From assembly GCF_024699965.1 (NCBI RefSeq), contig NZ_JAJOMZ010000004.1:372001-436000 (forward strand): DNA of 64,000 bases, read 5' to 3'. Shown here piece by piece: positions 25,764 through 33,883 of the stretch. How positions within the stretch are numbered: the first letter of the stretch is position 1; every line of letters begins with the position of its first letter. This DNA is from Flavobacterium sp. J372 (GTDB lineage Bacteria > Bacteroidota > Bacteroidia > Flavobacteriales > Flavobacteriaceae). Under the pieces are notes generated by a model that made no database searches, was not told the DNA's origin, and saw only the letters and a program-made list of their open reading frames with translations. The translations under genes were made by a program, and so were the position numbers.

Positions 25764-26266
25764 TTCGATATCAATTCTTTCCCAGGTCACAAGGCATTAC
25801 ACAAAGCATAAAATTAGTTATTGATTGTTTTGAAAAGGAATTGTCTAACATATCTTCAGTCAATTTCAATTATTCGTCAAATGAAGTTTTGGAAAGACTA
25901 CGACCTCATTTAGAGGAACTGCGTTTTACCGTTGAAAGTGGAAAATCGAATCTTCAAAAAATTAGTGTTCCGGTTCTATTCGGTTATAATAATAATATTG
26001 ATAAGTCTTTTAATGCCGATGCGGTTAGCCATGACGGAAAGATTGTAATTGAGGTGGAAGCCGGAAGGGCGGTAGCTAATAATCAATTTTTAAAAGACAT
26101 TTTTCAAGCTTGTATGATGTTCGAGGTTGAATATTTGATAGTTGCTGTACGAAATGATTACAGAGGTGGCGATGACTTCCAAAAGATATTTAACTTCCTT
26201 GAAACATTATACATTTCGAATAGACTAAAACTTCCTCTTAAAGGAATCTTACTTGTTGGATATTAG
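25760..26266 (+). CDS. Unknown protein with ExE nuclease-like motif
   Basis: The 168-aa protein has the segment FNADAVSHDGKIVIEVEAGRAV, with D87 and then E98-x-E100 on a predicted beta-strand. A helix and another strand follow (EYLIVAVRND). D...ExE in this order is the active-site variant seen in BamHI-type members of the PD-(D/E)XK fold. The protein is small, soluble and coupled to the acidic gene upstream. It converges with the restriction endonuclease gene, leaving a 1-nt gap. A nuclease role is inferred from this motif and its neighbours; sequence identity to known enzymes could not be checked. Confidence 0.65.
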   Translation: MIRYQFFPRSQGITQSIKLVIDCFEKELSNISSVNFNYSSNEVLERLRPHLEELRFTVESGKSNLQKISVPVLFGYNNNIDKSFNADAVSHDGKIVIEVEAGRAVANNQFLKDIFQACMMFEVEYLIVAVRNDYRGGDDFQKIFNFLETLYISNRLKLPLKGILLVGY

Positions 26267-26267
26267 C

Positions 26268-27029
26268 CTAAAACTTTTTAAGACGTGATGTAGGATCCAC
26301 AATTGCAGAATTGATTTCTACAATTTTATCCCATTTAATTGCGCCTGCTTCATCACAATATTCATTAATAAATTCTTTAACGAACTTATTTATCATTTGT
26401 GAATAAGACTTTAGGAAATCTTCGTTACGTTCTTTTGCCTGGTGTCCAAGTGGCTCAATTAATTCTGTATATAAATGTGAATCACCAGAAATAAATTCCC
26501 AAAATTTTTGCCCGCAGTATTTAAAGTAATCTCCTTTATCTGAGTTATTGTCCCTTCCATAACAACATCCATTCACAGCAATGACATGTAATTTTGAATT
26601 ACTTGTTCTTAAAGTCTTTTTAGCGGTAATAAAGTCTAATGCAAGTTTCTTTATTTGTGAACTATTTCCCCAATTAGGTCCGGATTTAATTGTTACAATA
26701 TACCGGATGCCATCATTATCAAACTCTAAATCTATATTTGGAATTCCTGACTTTCTCCCACCATATACTTTCTCATTTATAAAGATTGCTAAACCTTCAA
26801 GCCAATCGCCAAAAATTGTTTCCTCATTCGAAGAAATGTGAGCGTCTACAAGACTGCGTACAATTTCATCTGCAGTCATAAGATATTTAGCTTTAAATAA
26901 GTATGGATTTTTACGTTTAAGAACTTTAATTAGCTTTAATTCATCTAAACATTGAATGCGCTTTAAATGAAATGTACCAATATTTTGTTCAACGTATTGA
27001 GTAACGTCTTGAAGGTTTATTGGAGTCAT
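26268..27029 (-). CDS. Type II restriction endonuclease (PmeII-like)
   Basis: The 253-aa protein has a predicted PD-(D/E)XK core: D100 in GIPNIDLEF and K115 in IVTIKSGPNWG, with E79 on the preceding helix. A conserved VNGCCYGRDN segment follows. Overall sequence recalls the PmeII family of type II enzymes. Its start overlaps the end of the methyltransferase gene by 41 nt, a typical M-R operon. The recognition site cannot be read from the sequence. Confidence 0.8.
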   Translation of the reverse strand: MTPINLQDVTQYVEQNIGTFHLKRIQCLDELKLIKVLKRKNPYLFKAKYLMTADEIVRSLVDAHISSNEETIFGDWLEGLAIFINEKVYGGRKSGIPNIDLEFDNDGIRYIVTIKSGPNWGNSSQIKKLALDFITAKKTLRTSNSKLHVIAVNGCCYGRDNNSDKGDYFKYCGQKFWEFISGDSHLYTELIEPLGHQAKERNEDFLKSYSQMINKFVKEFINEYCDEAGAIKWDKIVEINSAIVDPTSRLKKF

Positions 27030-27573
27030 AGTTTTCTGAAGGTTCTAATAAATATAATTCACATGGATTAATTTGAGATTCTACCATCTCAAAATATTCG
27101 GGCATAATTTCAACACCAATAGAATTTCTTTTCATTCTATTGGAAACAAAAATTGTGGTGCCTGAACCCATAAAGGGGTCTAGTACCAAATCACCTTCTT
27201 GAGTAAATAATTTTATAAACCATTCCGGTAATTCTTCAGGAAATGCAGCGCTATGGTTTTTATTACTACATTCTGTAGCTAGATGTAGAACATTTGTCGG
27301 ATAGACCGTTTCCTTACCAACCCAATTCGAAATCTTTTTCCCAAAACCACTACCGTTTTTAGCATTATCTCTTACTTTGTCTGTATCACTGAGATTTTTT
27401 AATCTCCCTTTCGCCCAATTTCCGATAGGAATTTTGACCTCATCTTGATACATATTGAATTTCTTCTGCTTATTAAATTGTAAAAGTCGCTCCCAACTAT
27501 CTCTAAAACGATTTGACCATTTCCCTGGAAAGCTGTTTTTTTGTGCCAAATAAATTCTTCTGTCCAAAACCAA
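26989..27573 (-). CDS. DNA methyltransferase, C-terminal part (motif I), frameshifted from N-terminal part
   Basis: This frame carries the SAM-binding motif VLDPFMGSGTT near its end. The region before it (NVLHLATECSNKNHSAAFPEELPEWFIKLF) is typical of class beta N4-cytosine/N6-adenine methyltransferases. The open frame nominally starts in out-of-frame sequence (MVLDRRIY..). Real coding begins at the T7 tract 27536-27542, where one more base would join HKK to NSFPGKWSNR. The 3' end overlaps the endonuclease gene by 41 nt. Confidence 0.85.
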   Translation of the reverse strand: MVLDRRIYLAQKNSFPGKWSNRFRDSWERLLQFNKQKKFNMYQDEVKIPIGNWAKGRLKNLSDTDKVRDNAKNGSGFGKKISNWVGKETVYPTNVLHLATECSNKNHSAAFPEELPEWFIKLFTQEGDLVLDPFMGSGTTIFVSNRMKRNSIGVEIMPEYFEMVESQINPCELYLLEPSENYDSNKPSRRYSIR

Positions 27574-27878
27574 CCTTGCTGCCTCATTGCAAGTATAAGT
27601 TCCATTACATACGTACTACGTTCCCCATCAACAACTTTTTCTTTAATATTTAAAATAAAAGTACCTGTAGGTTTTAGAACTCTCAAAAGTTCTTTAGAAA
27701 TTGGAAGGAACCATTCGACATATTTATTAGGATGCACCCCCCCGTAGGTATCTTTACGCTGATCAGCATAGGGCGGTGAAGTAATTATCAAGTCAACTGA
27801 ATTGTCTGGAAGTTTTTTCAACTCTTCCTTACAATCACCTAAATATAGATCTGTCTTTATTTCCATGATAATGTACAA
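27399..27878 (-). CDS. DNA methyltransferase, N-terminal part (motif IV TSPPY)
   Basis: The N-terminal part has YLGDCKEELKKLP and the catalytic motif IV LIITSPPYADQRKD, followed by ELLRVLKPTGTFIL. Catalytic motif before SAM motif identifies a class beta enzyme. After WHKK the frame is lost at the A7 run (plus-strand T7 at 27536-27542). Repair with one base gives a protein of about 292 aa ending at 26989. The start at 27866 (MEIKTDLYLGD) is preferred over 27878 because the -7 element lies at 27876-27883. If the frame is really broken, the cell would carry a restriction enzyme without a protective methylase, so the break is unlikely to be fixed in all cells. Confidence 0.85.
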   Translation of the reverse strand: MYIIMEIKTDLYLGDCKEELKKLPDNSVDLIITSPPYADQRKDTYGGVHPNKYVEWFLPISKELLRVLKPTGTFILNIKEKVVDGERSTYVMELILAMRQQGWFWTEEFIWHKKTAFQGNGQIVLEIVGSDFYNLISRRNSICIKMRSKFLSEIGRKGD

Positions 27879-27883
27879 ATTTA
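27876..27883 (-). promoter_or_regulatory. -7 promoter element of the R-M operon
   Basis: The minus strand reads TAAATTTG. The predicted start of transcription is within a few bases of the ATG at 27866, implying a nearly leaderless mRNA. Confidence 0.45.
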
Positions 27884-28110
27884 AACAATTTAATTAATAA
27901 TCTTAGATTTAGATGTTTGATAACTCCATTGATTTTGCAATTTGTTTTCTCCAGCATCGCCCAAATTCAGCAGGCCATCCAAGACCGCAAGGCACAAGAC
28001 CCTCAATAATCAACTCCTAAAAAATTCATAAACTTCACTCCTTCTTCATCAACCTGACGTAATTTAGGCATAGTTGTTGGAAATGCCCTACAATAAAACT
28101 AGTAGTAACC

Positions 28111-28118
28111 TAAATTTG
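28111..28118 (+). promoter_or_regulatory. -7 promoter element of small secreted protein gene
   Basis: TAAATTTG lies 6 nt before the ATG at 28125. Either the mRNA is leaderless or the true promoter is further upstream. Confidence 0.3.
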
Positions 28119-28124
28119 AACGTT

Positions 28125-28547
28125 ATGAATGCAACAAAGAAAATACTTTTCGGCATGCTGCTTTTCACCGGTATGCTGATGCAGGCACAGGTTTCGGTAA
28201 ACGTAAATATAGGTTCGCCGCCTGCGTGGGGGCCTGTGGGCTATACTGATGTAAGGTATTACTACCTTCCGGATATCGCTACTTACTATGACATAAACGC
28301 GGGGCAGTACATTTATGTAAGCAACGGTAACTGGATAAGGGCATCGGTGCTTCCGCCGGCCTACAGGAGCTATAATTTATACAACGGCTACAAGGTTGTG
28401 CTTACCGACTACCGCGGCGCTACGCCTTATGTGTATTACAAAACACATAAGGTGAAGTACCCTAAAGGATACCATCCGGCGCACCAGAAAACTATTGGTT
28501 TGCCACCGGGACAGGCGAAAAAAACTGGCTGCAGGCGGACCGGGTAA
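28125..28547 (+). CDS. Secreted hypothetical protein, frameshifted before its basic Gly/His/Lys tail
   Basis: The start at ATG 28125 gives MNATKKILFGMLLFTGMLMQAQ, a clear signal peptide. The mature part is Tyr-rich (DVRYYYLPDIATYYDINAGQY, GATPYVYYKTHKVKYP). At the A7 tract 28518-28524 the frame goes to a quick stop (KKTGCRRTG). With six A's it reads KKLAAGGPGNGPKHKHKGG and ends GKGHGKH at 28614, giving 162 aa. A terminator hairpin begins just after that corrected stop, which supports it. Function is unknown; the His/Lys/Gly tail could bind metal or polyanions. Confidence 0.75.
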   Translation: MNATKKILFGMLLFTGMLMQAQVSVNVNIGSPPAWGPVGYTDVRYYYLPDIATYYDINAGQYIYVSNGNWIRASVLPPAYRSYNLYNGYKVVLTDYRGATPYVYYKTHKVKYPKGYHPAHQKTIGLPPGQAKKTGCRRTG

Positions 28548-28620
28548 CGGACCGAAACACAAACATAAAGGTGGTCCGGGCCATGCTAAAGGTAAAGGCC
28601 ACGGAAAGCATTAAAAATTT

Positions 28621-28644
28621 AGCCGGCTATGTGCCGGTTTTTTT
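28621..28644 (+). terminator. Rho-independent terminator
   Basis: CCGGC (28623-28627) pairs with GCCGG (28633-28637) around TATGT, followed by seven T's. It is placed directly after the corrected stop at 28612-28614. Confidence 0.75.
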
Positions 28645-28657
28645 ATGGGCTGAAGTC

Positions 28658-28906
28658 TTAAGTGGTTAACTGCATGTCGATGCGCAGCTTGGTGTTCATG
28701 AAAGCTTCAATGGTTTCCACGTAGTCCACCTCATCCCAATCGGTATCTTCGTGGATGTCTTCAAACTCTTTTCCCCACTTTATGAATTCGGCGACGTCTG
28801 AACGCGAATCGCCCGAGCAGAAACCGCGCTGGCCGGCCATAAAGGCGATATCGGCAATAGACTCAAACAGTTTATTATCCTCAATTGTGTATTGTAAGTC
28901 GTTCAT
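28658..28906 (-). CDS. Small acidic cytosolic hypothetical protein
   Basis: The 82-aa protein starts at ATG 28906 (MNDLQYTIEDNKLFESIADIAF). A longer frame to 28996 exists, but its extra residues are uneven and less protein-like. The sequence is helical and acidic (KEFEDIHEDTDWDEVDYVETIE). It has no signal peptide. I do not recognise the family. It is flanked by a terminator on the left and the divergent amt gene on the right. Confidence 0.6.
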   Translation of the reverse strand: MNDLQYTIEDNKLFESIADIAFMAGQRGFCSGDSRSDVAEFIKWGKEFEDIHEDTDWDEVDYVETIEAFMNTKLRIDMQLTT

Positions 28907-29171
28907 GTGATTGATGATTTTGGTTGACGGCAAGGTTGCAAAAATTTGGTTACACACCACAAAATCAGGCATTAAGTTATCAACCATGTTATGCACGCAT
29001 AGCTGTAAGGCGATACTTTCAAAACCGCCCGGACATTACCTGCTCTTTACAAATTTCTCAAAAACAAATGATCTAATTTACTGATTTAGCAAATCTTTAG
29101 TTCACATATACCGTCCGAGCAATGTCTGTAAAATAAATTTATACATTTAACCCTATAAAAAGCAGGGTAAA

Positions 29172-30521
29172 ATGGAAAAAAGTGTTGAAAAAAGATGGAT
29201 AGCCGCCTTTATTATTACGGCAGCAATAGCAATCACCGGATTATTTTGGGAGCATGCCCATATTTTTGACCGCTCGAACGAGTTTAATTCTACAGACACC
29301 ATTATACCTGCCGATGTTGCTTGGCTGCTCACGGCTTCATGCCTGGTATTGCTTATGACACCCGGCCTCTCCTTCTTCTATGGCGGTATGGTAGGTAAGA
29401 AGAACGTGATTTCTACCATGCTAAAAAGCTTTATCTGCCTGGGCGTTATAAGCCTACTGTGGGTGACCGTGGGTTTCAGCTTGTCTTTTGGTGATTCTGT
29501 CGGGCTCACTATTAACGGTGTTAAATACGGACTCGTGGGCAACCCGGCAGATTTTGCGTTTTTTGATTATGTAGATGAGCACCCTCACTCAAAAATGGCG
29601 AGCACCATACCATTCATACTTTTTGCGCTGTTCCAGATGAAGTTTGCCGTGATAACCCCTGCCATCATTACCGGTGCACTGGCCGAACGTATCCGCTTCA
29701 TTTCATTCCTGCTATTTATCTGCCTGTTTTCGATATTCATCTATGCCCCGCTATGCCACATGGTATGGCATCCGAATGGATTGCTGGGCGCTTACTTTGG
29801 CGTAAAAGATTTCGCTGGCGGAACGGTAGTGCATATGAGCGCCGGTTTTGCCGCCATTGCGGGAGTACTTTGTCTCGGCAAAAGGAAAAATTTAGAGTAT
29901 ATACCTACCAATATTCCTTTCGTTTTACTGGGCACCGGCATGCTATGGTTCGGGTGGTTTGGGTTCAATGCCGGTTCAGCGCTGGCAGCTAATCATACCG
30001 CGGCTATGGCTTTTGCCACTACTACTATAGCCTCGGCATCGGCTATGCTAACCTGGGTGTTTTTTGACAGGCTCAACGGACGGAAAGTGTCAGCTTTGGG
30101 CGCATGTATTGGCGCGGTTGTGGGCCTTGTGGCTATAACTCCCGCCGCCGGGTTTGTATCAATACCCAAAAGCATGTTCTTCGGATTTATTGCCGCAATT
30201 GTCTCAAACGCCATGCTTAACTGGAAATCTCTAAAGAAGATAGACGACACCCTCGATGTTTTTGCCTGCCACGGTGTAGGCGGTATTATGGGCATGATAC
30301 TTACAGCCATTTTTGCCGAAGTTGAGGGCGGGAGCCTGCTGCACGGCGGCTGGAACATATTTGCCCACCATATGATGGCATTGGTGCTGGTAGCGGCGTT
30401 TTCGTTCTTCGGGGCCATGCTGCTTTACAAAGTCACTAACCTGATTATACCACTGCGTGTATCGGAAGAAGCTGAAAAGATGGGGCTTGACCTAAGCCAG
30501 CACAACGAGATGCTGGGGTAA
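29172..30521 (+). CDS. amt: Ammonium transporter (Amt family)
   Basis: The 449-aa polytopic membrane protein has about 11 transmembrane segments. Conserved Amt features include SFFYGGMVGKKNVISTM, the signature DFAGGTVVHMSAG, WFGWFGFNAGSALAAN and the late pore histidine in CHGVGG. It imports ammonium across the inner membrane. No GlnK/PII gene is adjacent in this window. It has a strong terminator shared with the convergent T9SS gene. Confidence 0.95.
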   Translation: MEKSVEKRWIAAFIITAAIAITGLFWEHAHIFDRSNEFNSTDTIIPADVAWLLTASCLVLLMTPGLSFFYGGMVGKKNVISTMLKSFICLGVISLLWVTVGFSLSFGDSVGLTINGVKYGLVGNPADFAFFDYVDEHPHSKMASTIPFILFALFQMKFAVITPAIITGALAERIRFISFLLFICLFSIFIYAPLCHMVWHPNGLLGAYFGVKDFAGGTVVHMSAGFAAIAGVLCLGKRKNLEYIPTNIPFVLLGTGMLWFGWFGFNAGSALAANHTAAMAFATTTIASASAMLTWVFFDRLNGRKVSALGACIGAVVGLVAITPAAGFVSIPKSMFFGFIAAIVSNAMLNWKSLKKIDDTLDVFACHGVGGIMGMILTAIFAEVEGGSLLHGGWNIFAHHMMALVLVAAFSFFGAMLLYKVTNLIIPLRVSEEAEKMGLDLSQHNEMLG

Positions 30522-30524
30522 AAC

Positions 30525-30563
30525 AAAGAAGGCTTCCGCAATTAGGGAAGCCTTTCTTTTTAT
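30525..30563. terminator. Bidirectional terminator between amt and the T9SS gene
   Basis: AAGAAGGCTTCC pairs with GGGAAGCCTTTCTT around a GCAATTA loop, followed by T-rich sequence. Confidence 0.85.
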
Positions 30564-30575
30564 TTGAAATACAAG

Positions 30576-32234
30576 TTAATCCTTCACCAGCTTCTGCGAT
30601 TCGGTTTTACCGTCGGCAGTTGTGATGTTTACAATATAGATACCTTTTCGGTATTGGCTCACATCAACATCTTGCGATGTCTCTTTACCGGAAAGCTTAG
30701 TACTGTACATAAGCATACCTTCTATTGAAGAAATGGTTACTGTTGTAATGCCTGCTTCGGCAGAGACAGTCAAGCGGTCATGCGCCGGGTTGGGATACAT
30801 AGAGAAGAGGCTTGACCTAATATCTTTAACAGGTACTGTTGATGACATTTGAGATGACTGCCGCTCTGTTATTCCTCCGCCTTCACAGTCCTGAATGCTT
30901 GCCCAATAGTTAGAGCCGGAAGCAATATGGACATTAGGCTGTAATACAATAAAATCACGGGCGTGCATTTGAATATCTGTACTTGTAACAATGTTGTAAT
31001 TAATATGAGCCGTAATAGAACTTCTGTTATTGTAATTAAAGACTGGATATGACTCTGATGTAAGGGTAAGGGGTGTACAAGGTTGTTGTTCATGCCAATG
31101 CACCCATTGAGGGAGGCCAGACCCTGACTTACCCGATATAAAAGCGCCAGCGGATATAAACCCTGGGCTGGCAAAGTTATTGGGGTTAGTAATAACCGGT
31201 AACGAGGTTAATAATCTAGCTGCGCAATATATCCTGCCGTCAATACCTAGTTGTAATGAGCCTGATTGAGTATATGGAATTGATAATCTTAGGGAAGTTG
31301 TGTTTGCTGTACGTACTAATTGTGTTCCCGTAATATAGTAAACTAATTGACTGTCTGGTGAAAATTCTAAACCGTACATTATACCTCCCTGTATGGTAAC
31401 CGGATCAAAAATTACAAGGCCTGTTGTGTTATTAAATGACCCCAATGCGATTTCGCCGGGACTGGTATTAAGGCCCGCACCGCCAGCGCGATAAGCAATT
31501 CCTATGCGTTGGCCATTAGGACTTATTTTCATTTGGCCTAAAGCCGCCCCACTGTTGGTAGCGCCATGATTAATGGTAACGGGAGCTGCAGTGAAGCTGC
31601 TTAGTGTAACACTTGTTGCAGTTACATGGTAGCTGTATACCCATCCGCGTATTTGCGCAACAATCCAGTAATCAATGCCATTGCTATGCTTGGCAGATGT
31701 CATTTTTTCTGATGAAGTACCATAACCGGTTGTAATAGGAACAGATAAATGATCGAGTAAAGGTGTGTTGTTTGGCAGCACCACATCTCCTCCTCCCGGC
31801 AAAGACATGTCTACGATAGAATAATAAAGCCCATGTGGCGGGATTACTGGAGGGGTACCCGATAAACCACTAATGGTAAATATGTAATATTTCTGAGGAC
31901 TTCCCGGCACAGGGACAACCACAGCGGCTTGTGTGCTTGAGTCGTCACCAATTAAGGGACTTGTTGAAGAATTAGGCATCACTGTATGTGCGGCATTATA
32001 AACCGAACGCCCATCTGTGTAAAATAATAGGGTACCTGCCTGGTCAGACACCGTTGCACAACCTTCTATAGGCGTCATGGCACTTCCGTTTAGTAGTGCA
32101 GTACCTAATGAAGGAGGTATAAATTTTAAACCACCGTGGTCACCAAAATACCAGTTAGCATTTTGCAGATTCTGCCCAAAGCAATTTATGCCAAACAGCA
32201 TAAAGAGCCCTATGTATAAATATACGTTTCTCAT
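30576..32234 (-). CDS. T9SS type A-sorted surface protein, module copy 2
   Basis: The 552-aa protein has a signal peptide (MRNVYLYIGLFMLFGINCFGQ). The body opens with NWYFGDHGGLKF, GCATVSDQAGTLLFYTDG and KYYIFT, a WD40/propeller-like domain common in flavobacterial secreted proteins. The C-terminal type A sorting domain (about residues 478-552) contains MYPNPAHDRLTVSAEAG, KGIYIVNI and KLVKD. Its last ~75 codons are about 95% identical in DNA to those of the paralogue ending at 33884, while the middles are diverged. It pairs with the head-repeat gene directly upstream (51-nt gap). Confidence 0.87.
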   Translation of the reverse strand: MRNVYLYIGLFMLFGINCFGQNLQNANWYFGDHGGLKFIPPSLGTALLNGSAMTPIEGCATVSDQAGTLLFYTDGRSVYNAAHTVMPNSSTSPLIGDDSSTQAAVVVPVPGSPQKYYIFTISGLSGTPPVIPPHGLYYSIVDMSLPGGGDVVLPNNTPLLDHLSVPITTGYGTSSEKMTSAKHSNGIDYWIVAQIRGWVYSYHVTATSVTLSSFTAAPVTINHGATNSGAALGQMKISPNGQRIGIAYRAGGAGLNTSPGEIALGSFNNTTGLVIFDPVTIQGGIMYGLEFSPDSQLVYYITGTQLVRTANTTSLRLSIPYTQSGSLQLGIDGRIYCAARLLTSLPVITNPNNFASPGFISAGAFISGKSGSGLPQWVHWHEQQPCTPLTLTSESYPVFNYNNRSSITAHINYNIVTSTDIQMHARDFIVLQPNVHIASGSNYWASIQDCEGGGITERQSSQMSSTVPVKDIRSSLFSMYPNPAHDRLTVSAEAGITTVTISSIEGMLMYSTKLSGKETSQDVDVSQYRKGIYIVNITTADGKTESQKLVKD

Positions 32235-32285
32235 GTTTTTATATTTAAGATTAAACGTATAATTATTGTTTCGCCATTAAAGCCT

Positions 32286-33794
32286 TCACTGCTGCTTTAA
32301 GTTCGTCAATCTCTTTTGCTGCTGCGCCAGTTTTTTATTCTGTTCGGTAAGCTGCTTATCTTGGGATATAGCATATAGTGTAAGCTCCTCAATTTTTTCC
32401 TGCTGTATGCGGGCCATATCGCCAAGCTCTATACCGTCTTCCTTAACCTGTTTAGCTGATGGAACATTTGGCAGGTGGCCATTTGCAGCAATGTATTTTT
32501 CAACTTCAGGCAGTGATGCAAGTTTGTAGTCATCAGCAAAAACATAGTCGGCCCATGTATTGGCAAGGCTTACGCGAACTTCCTCAGTAAGTATTCCGCC
32601 TTTTACAAACAGTTTATACCCACTTACGTTTACACTACCAGCTGTTGAAGGAAAGCCATCAGCAGAGCCTGAAGGGTGCGCCGTTCCGCCAATACCCACC
32701 TTACCAGCTGCAAAATCTCCATAAATTAAAGGTGTTGCAGTACTGTTATTTGAAATATACAGCTTGTTGCTTCCTGTCTCGCTAAAGCCCGCACCATTTC
32801 CTATAAATATATTACCAGATCCTGTTGTAGTAAATCCTGCCTGTGTACCTATAGCTAGGTTTTCTGAACCTAAAATACCGTTACCTGCCTGAAATCCTAT
32901 TAGTGTATTATTATATCCTGTTTGATTAGCCAGACCAGCATTGCTGCCTACAAAAGTATTTGAAATACCCGAAGTGTTAGCCACACCGGCATCAGTCCCT
33001 ACAAAAACATTATTGATATTTATATTTTGGCGGCCTGCCCTAAATCCTATAGCCACCGTACTTGATCCCGTAGAATTCTCACCTGATAGCGCTCCTAAAA
33101 ATGTATTTCCTGTTCCGGCTGCATTACCAACACCTGAAGCATGGCCAATGTATACGTTTCCACCATATGCCCCTGTGTTTGAGAGTTGGCCTGCCTGTCC
33201 GCCAATAAATACATTGCCTCCACTTGTAGTGTTACTATGGCCCGCCAAAGAACCTACAAAAACATTAGCTTCTCCTGTAGTGTTTTGCATGCCGGATACC
33301 CATCCTAGAAAGACATTCTGAGAGCCTGAAGAATTGGCTGACCCGCTTGAAAAACCAACAAAAGTGTTGCTACTGGCCAAGTTATTAAAACCAGCCCCGC
33401 TACCCACAAAAGTATTTTCATTTCCGGCAGCACAGTTAATTCCTGCCTGATATCCCAGAAAAGCATTATCTCTCGCACCAATAAAATTTCTGCCAGCCTG
33501 AAATCCCATAAATGTATTTCTGAAACCCGTCGGTTTGATAGTACTTGAGTTGCCCATTCCTGTTTCGTGGCCTACAAATGTATTAGCCCCTTGGTTAGTC
33601 CCACTTGCATCAGACCATCTTCCTGCCCTCACTCCAAGAAAAGTTGAGTTGTTTCCGTATCCTGCTCCCCCGGGAACATATACCCCGCCGTTATCCTCTC
33701 CAATACCTGTTGTTAAGGGTGTCTGAACAACCTGCCCAAACGCCGTACCGGCAATAGCCAATACTCCTGCAATAAATAAATTTTTTGTTTTCAT
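32286..33794 (-). CDS. Head-repeat (beta-roll) coiled-coil surface protein, module copy 2, 3' frameshift
   Basis: The 502-aa protein has a signal peptide (MKTKNLFIAGVLAIAGTAFGQ). About 17 repeats of 16-20 residues follow, of the form N-x-F-x-G-x-x-x-G (e.g. NTFVGSGAGFNN, NVFIGGQAGQLS), as expected of a beta-roll or beta-helix fibre. A conserved C-terminal region (YKLFVKGGILTEEVRV, NTWADYVF, GHLPNVPSAKQV, ELGDMARIQQEKIEELTLYA) leads to a Gln-rich coiled coil. The tail is cut by a one-base loss in a T run (T4 at 32314-32317; T5 in the paralogue). Repaired, it would end VKALMAKQ at 32263 (510 aa) like the other copy. Confidence 0.85.
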   Translation of the reverse strand: MKTKNLFIAGVLAIAGTAFGQVVQTPLTTGIGEDNGGVYVPGGAGYGNNSTFLGVRAGRWSDASGTNQGANTFVGHETGMGNSSTIKPTGFRNTFMGFQAGRNFIGARDNAFLGYQAGINCAAGNENTFVGSGAGFNNLASSNTFVGFSSGSANSSGSQNVFLGWVSGMQNTTGEANVFVGSLAGHSNTTSGGNVFIGGQAGQLSNTGAYGGNVYIGHASGVGNAAGTGNTFLGALSGENSTGSSTVAIGFRAGRQNININNVFVGTDAGVANTSGISNTFVGSNAGLANQTGYNNTLIGFQAGNGILGSENLAIGTQAGFTTTGSGNIFIGNGAGFSETGSNKLYISNNSTATPLIYGDFAAGKVGIGGTAHPSGSADGFPSTAGSVNVSGYKLFVKGGILTEEVRVSLANTWADYVFADDYKLASLPEVEKYIAANGHLPNVPSAKQVKEDGIELGDMARIQQEKIEELTLYAISQDKQLTEQNKKLAQQQKRLTNLKQQ

Positions 33795-33883
33795 AAGGTA
33801 AATTATTATGTGGTGAAATTTTTAAAATAAATCTTGAATGCGTAAAGTAAAATGAGGCTGCCCTAAATGGACAGCCTCCTATA

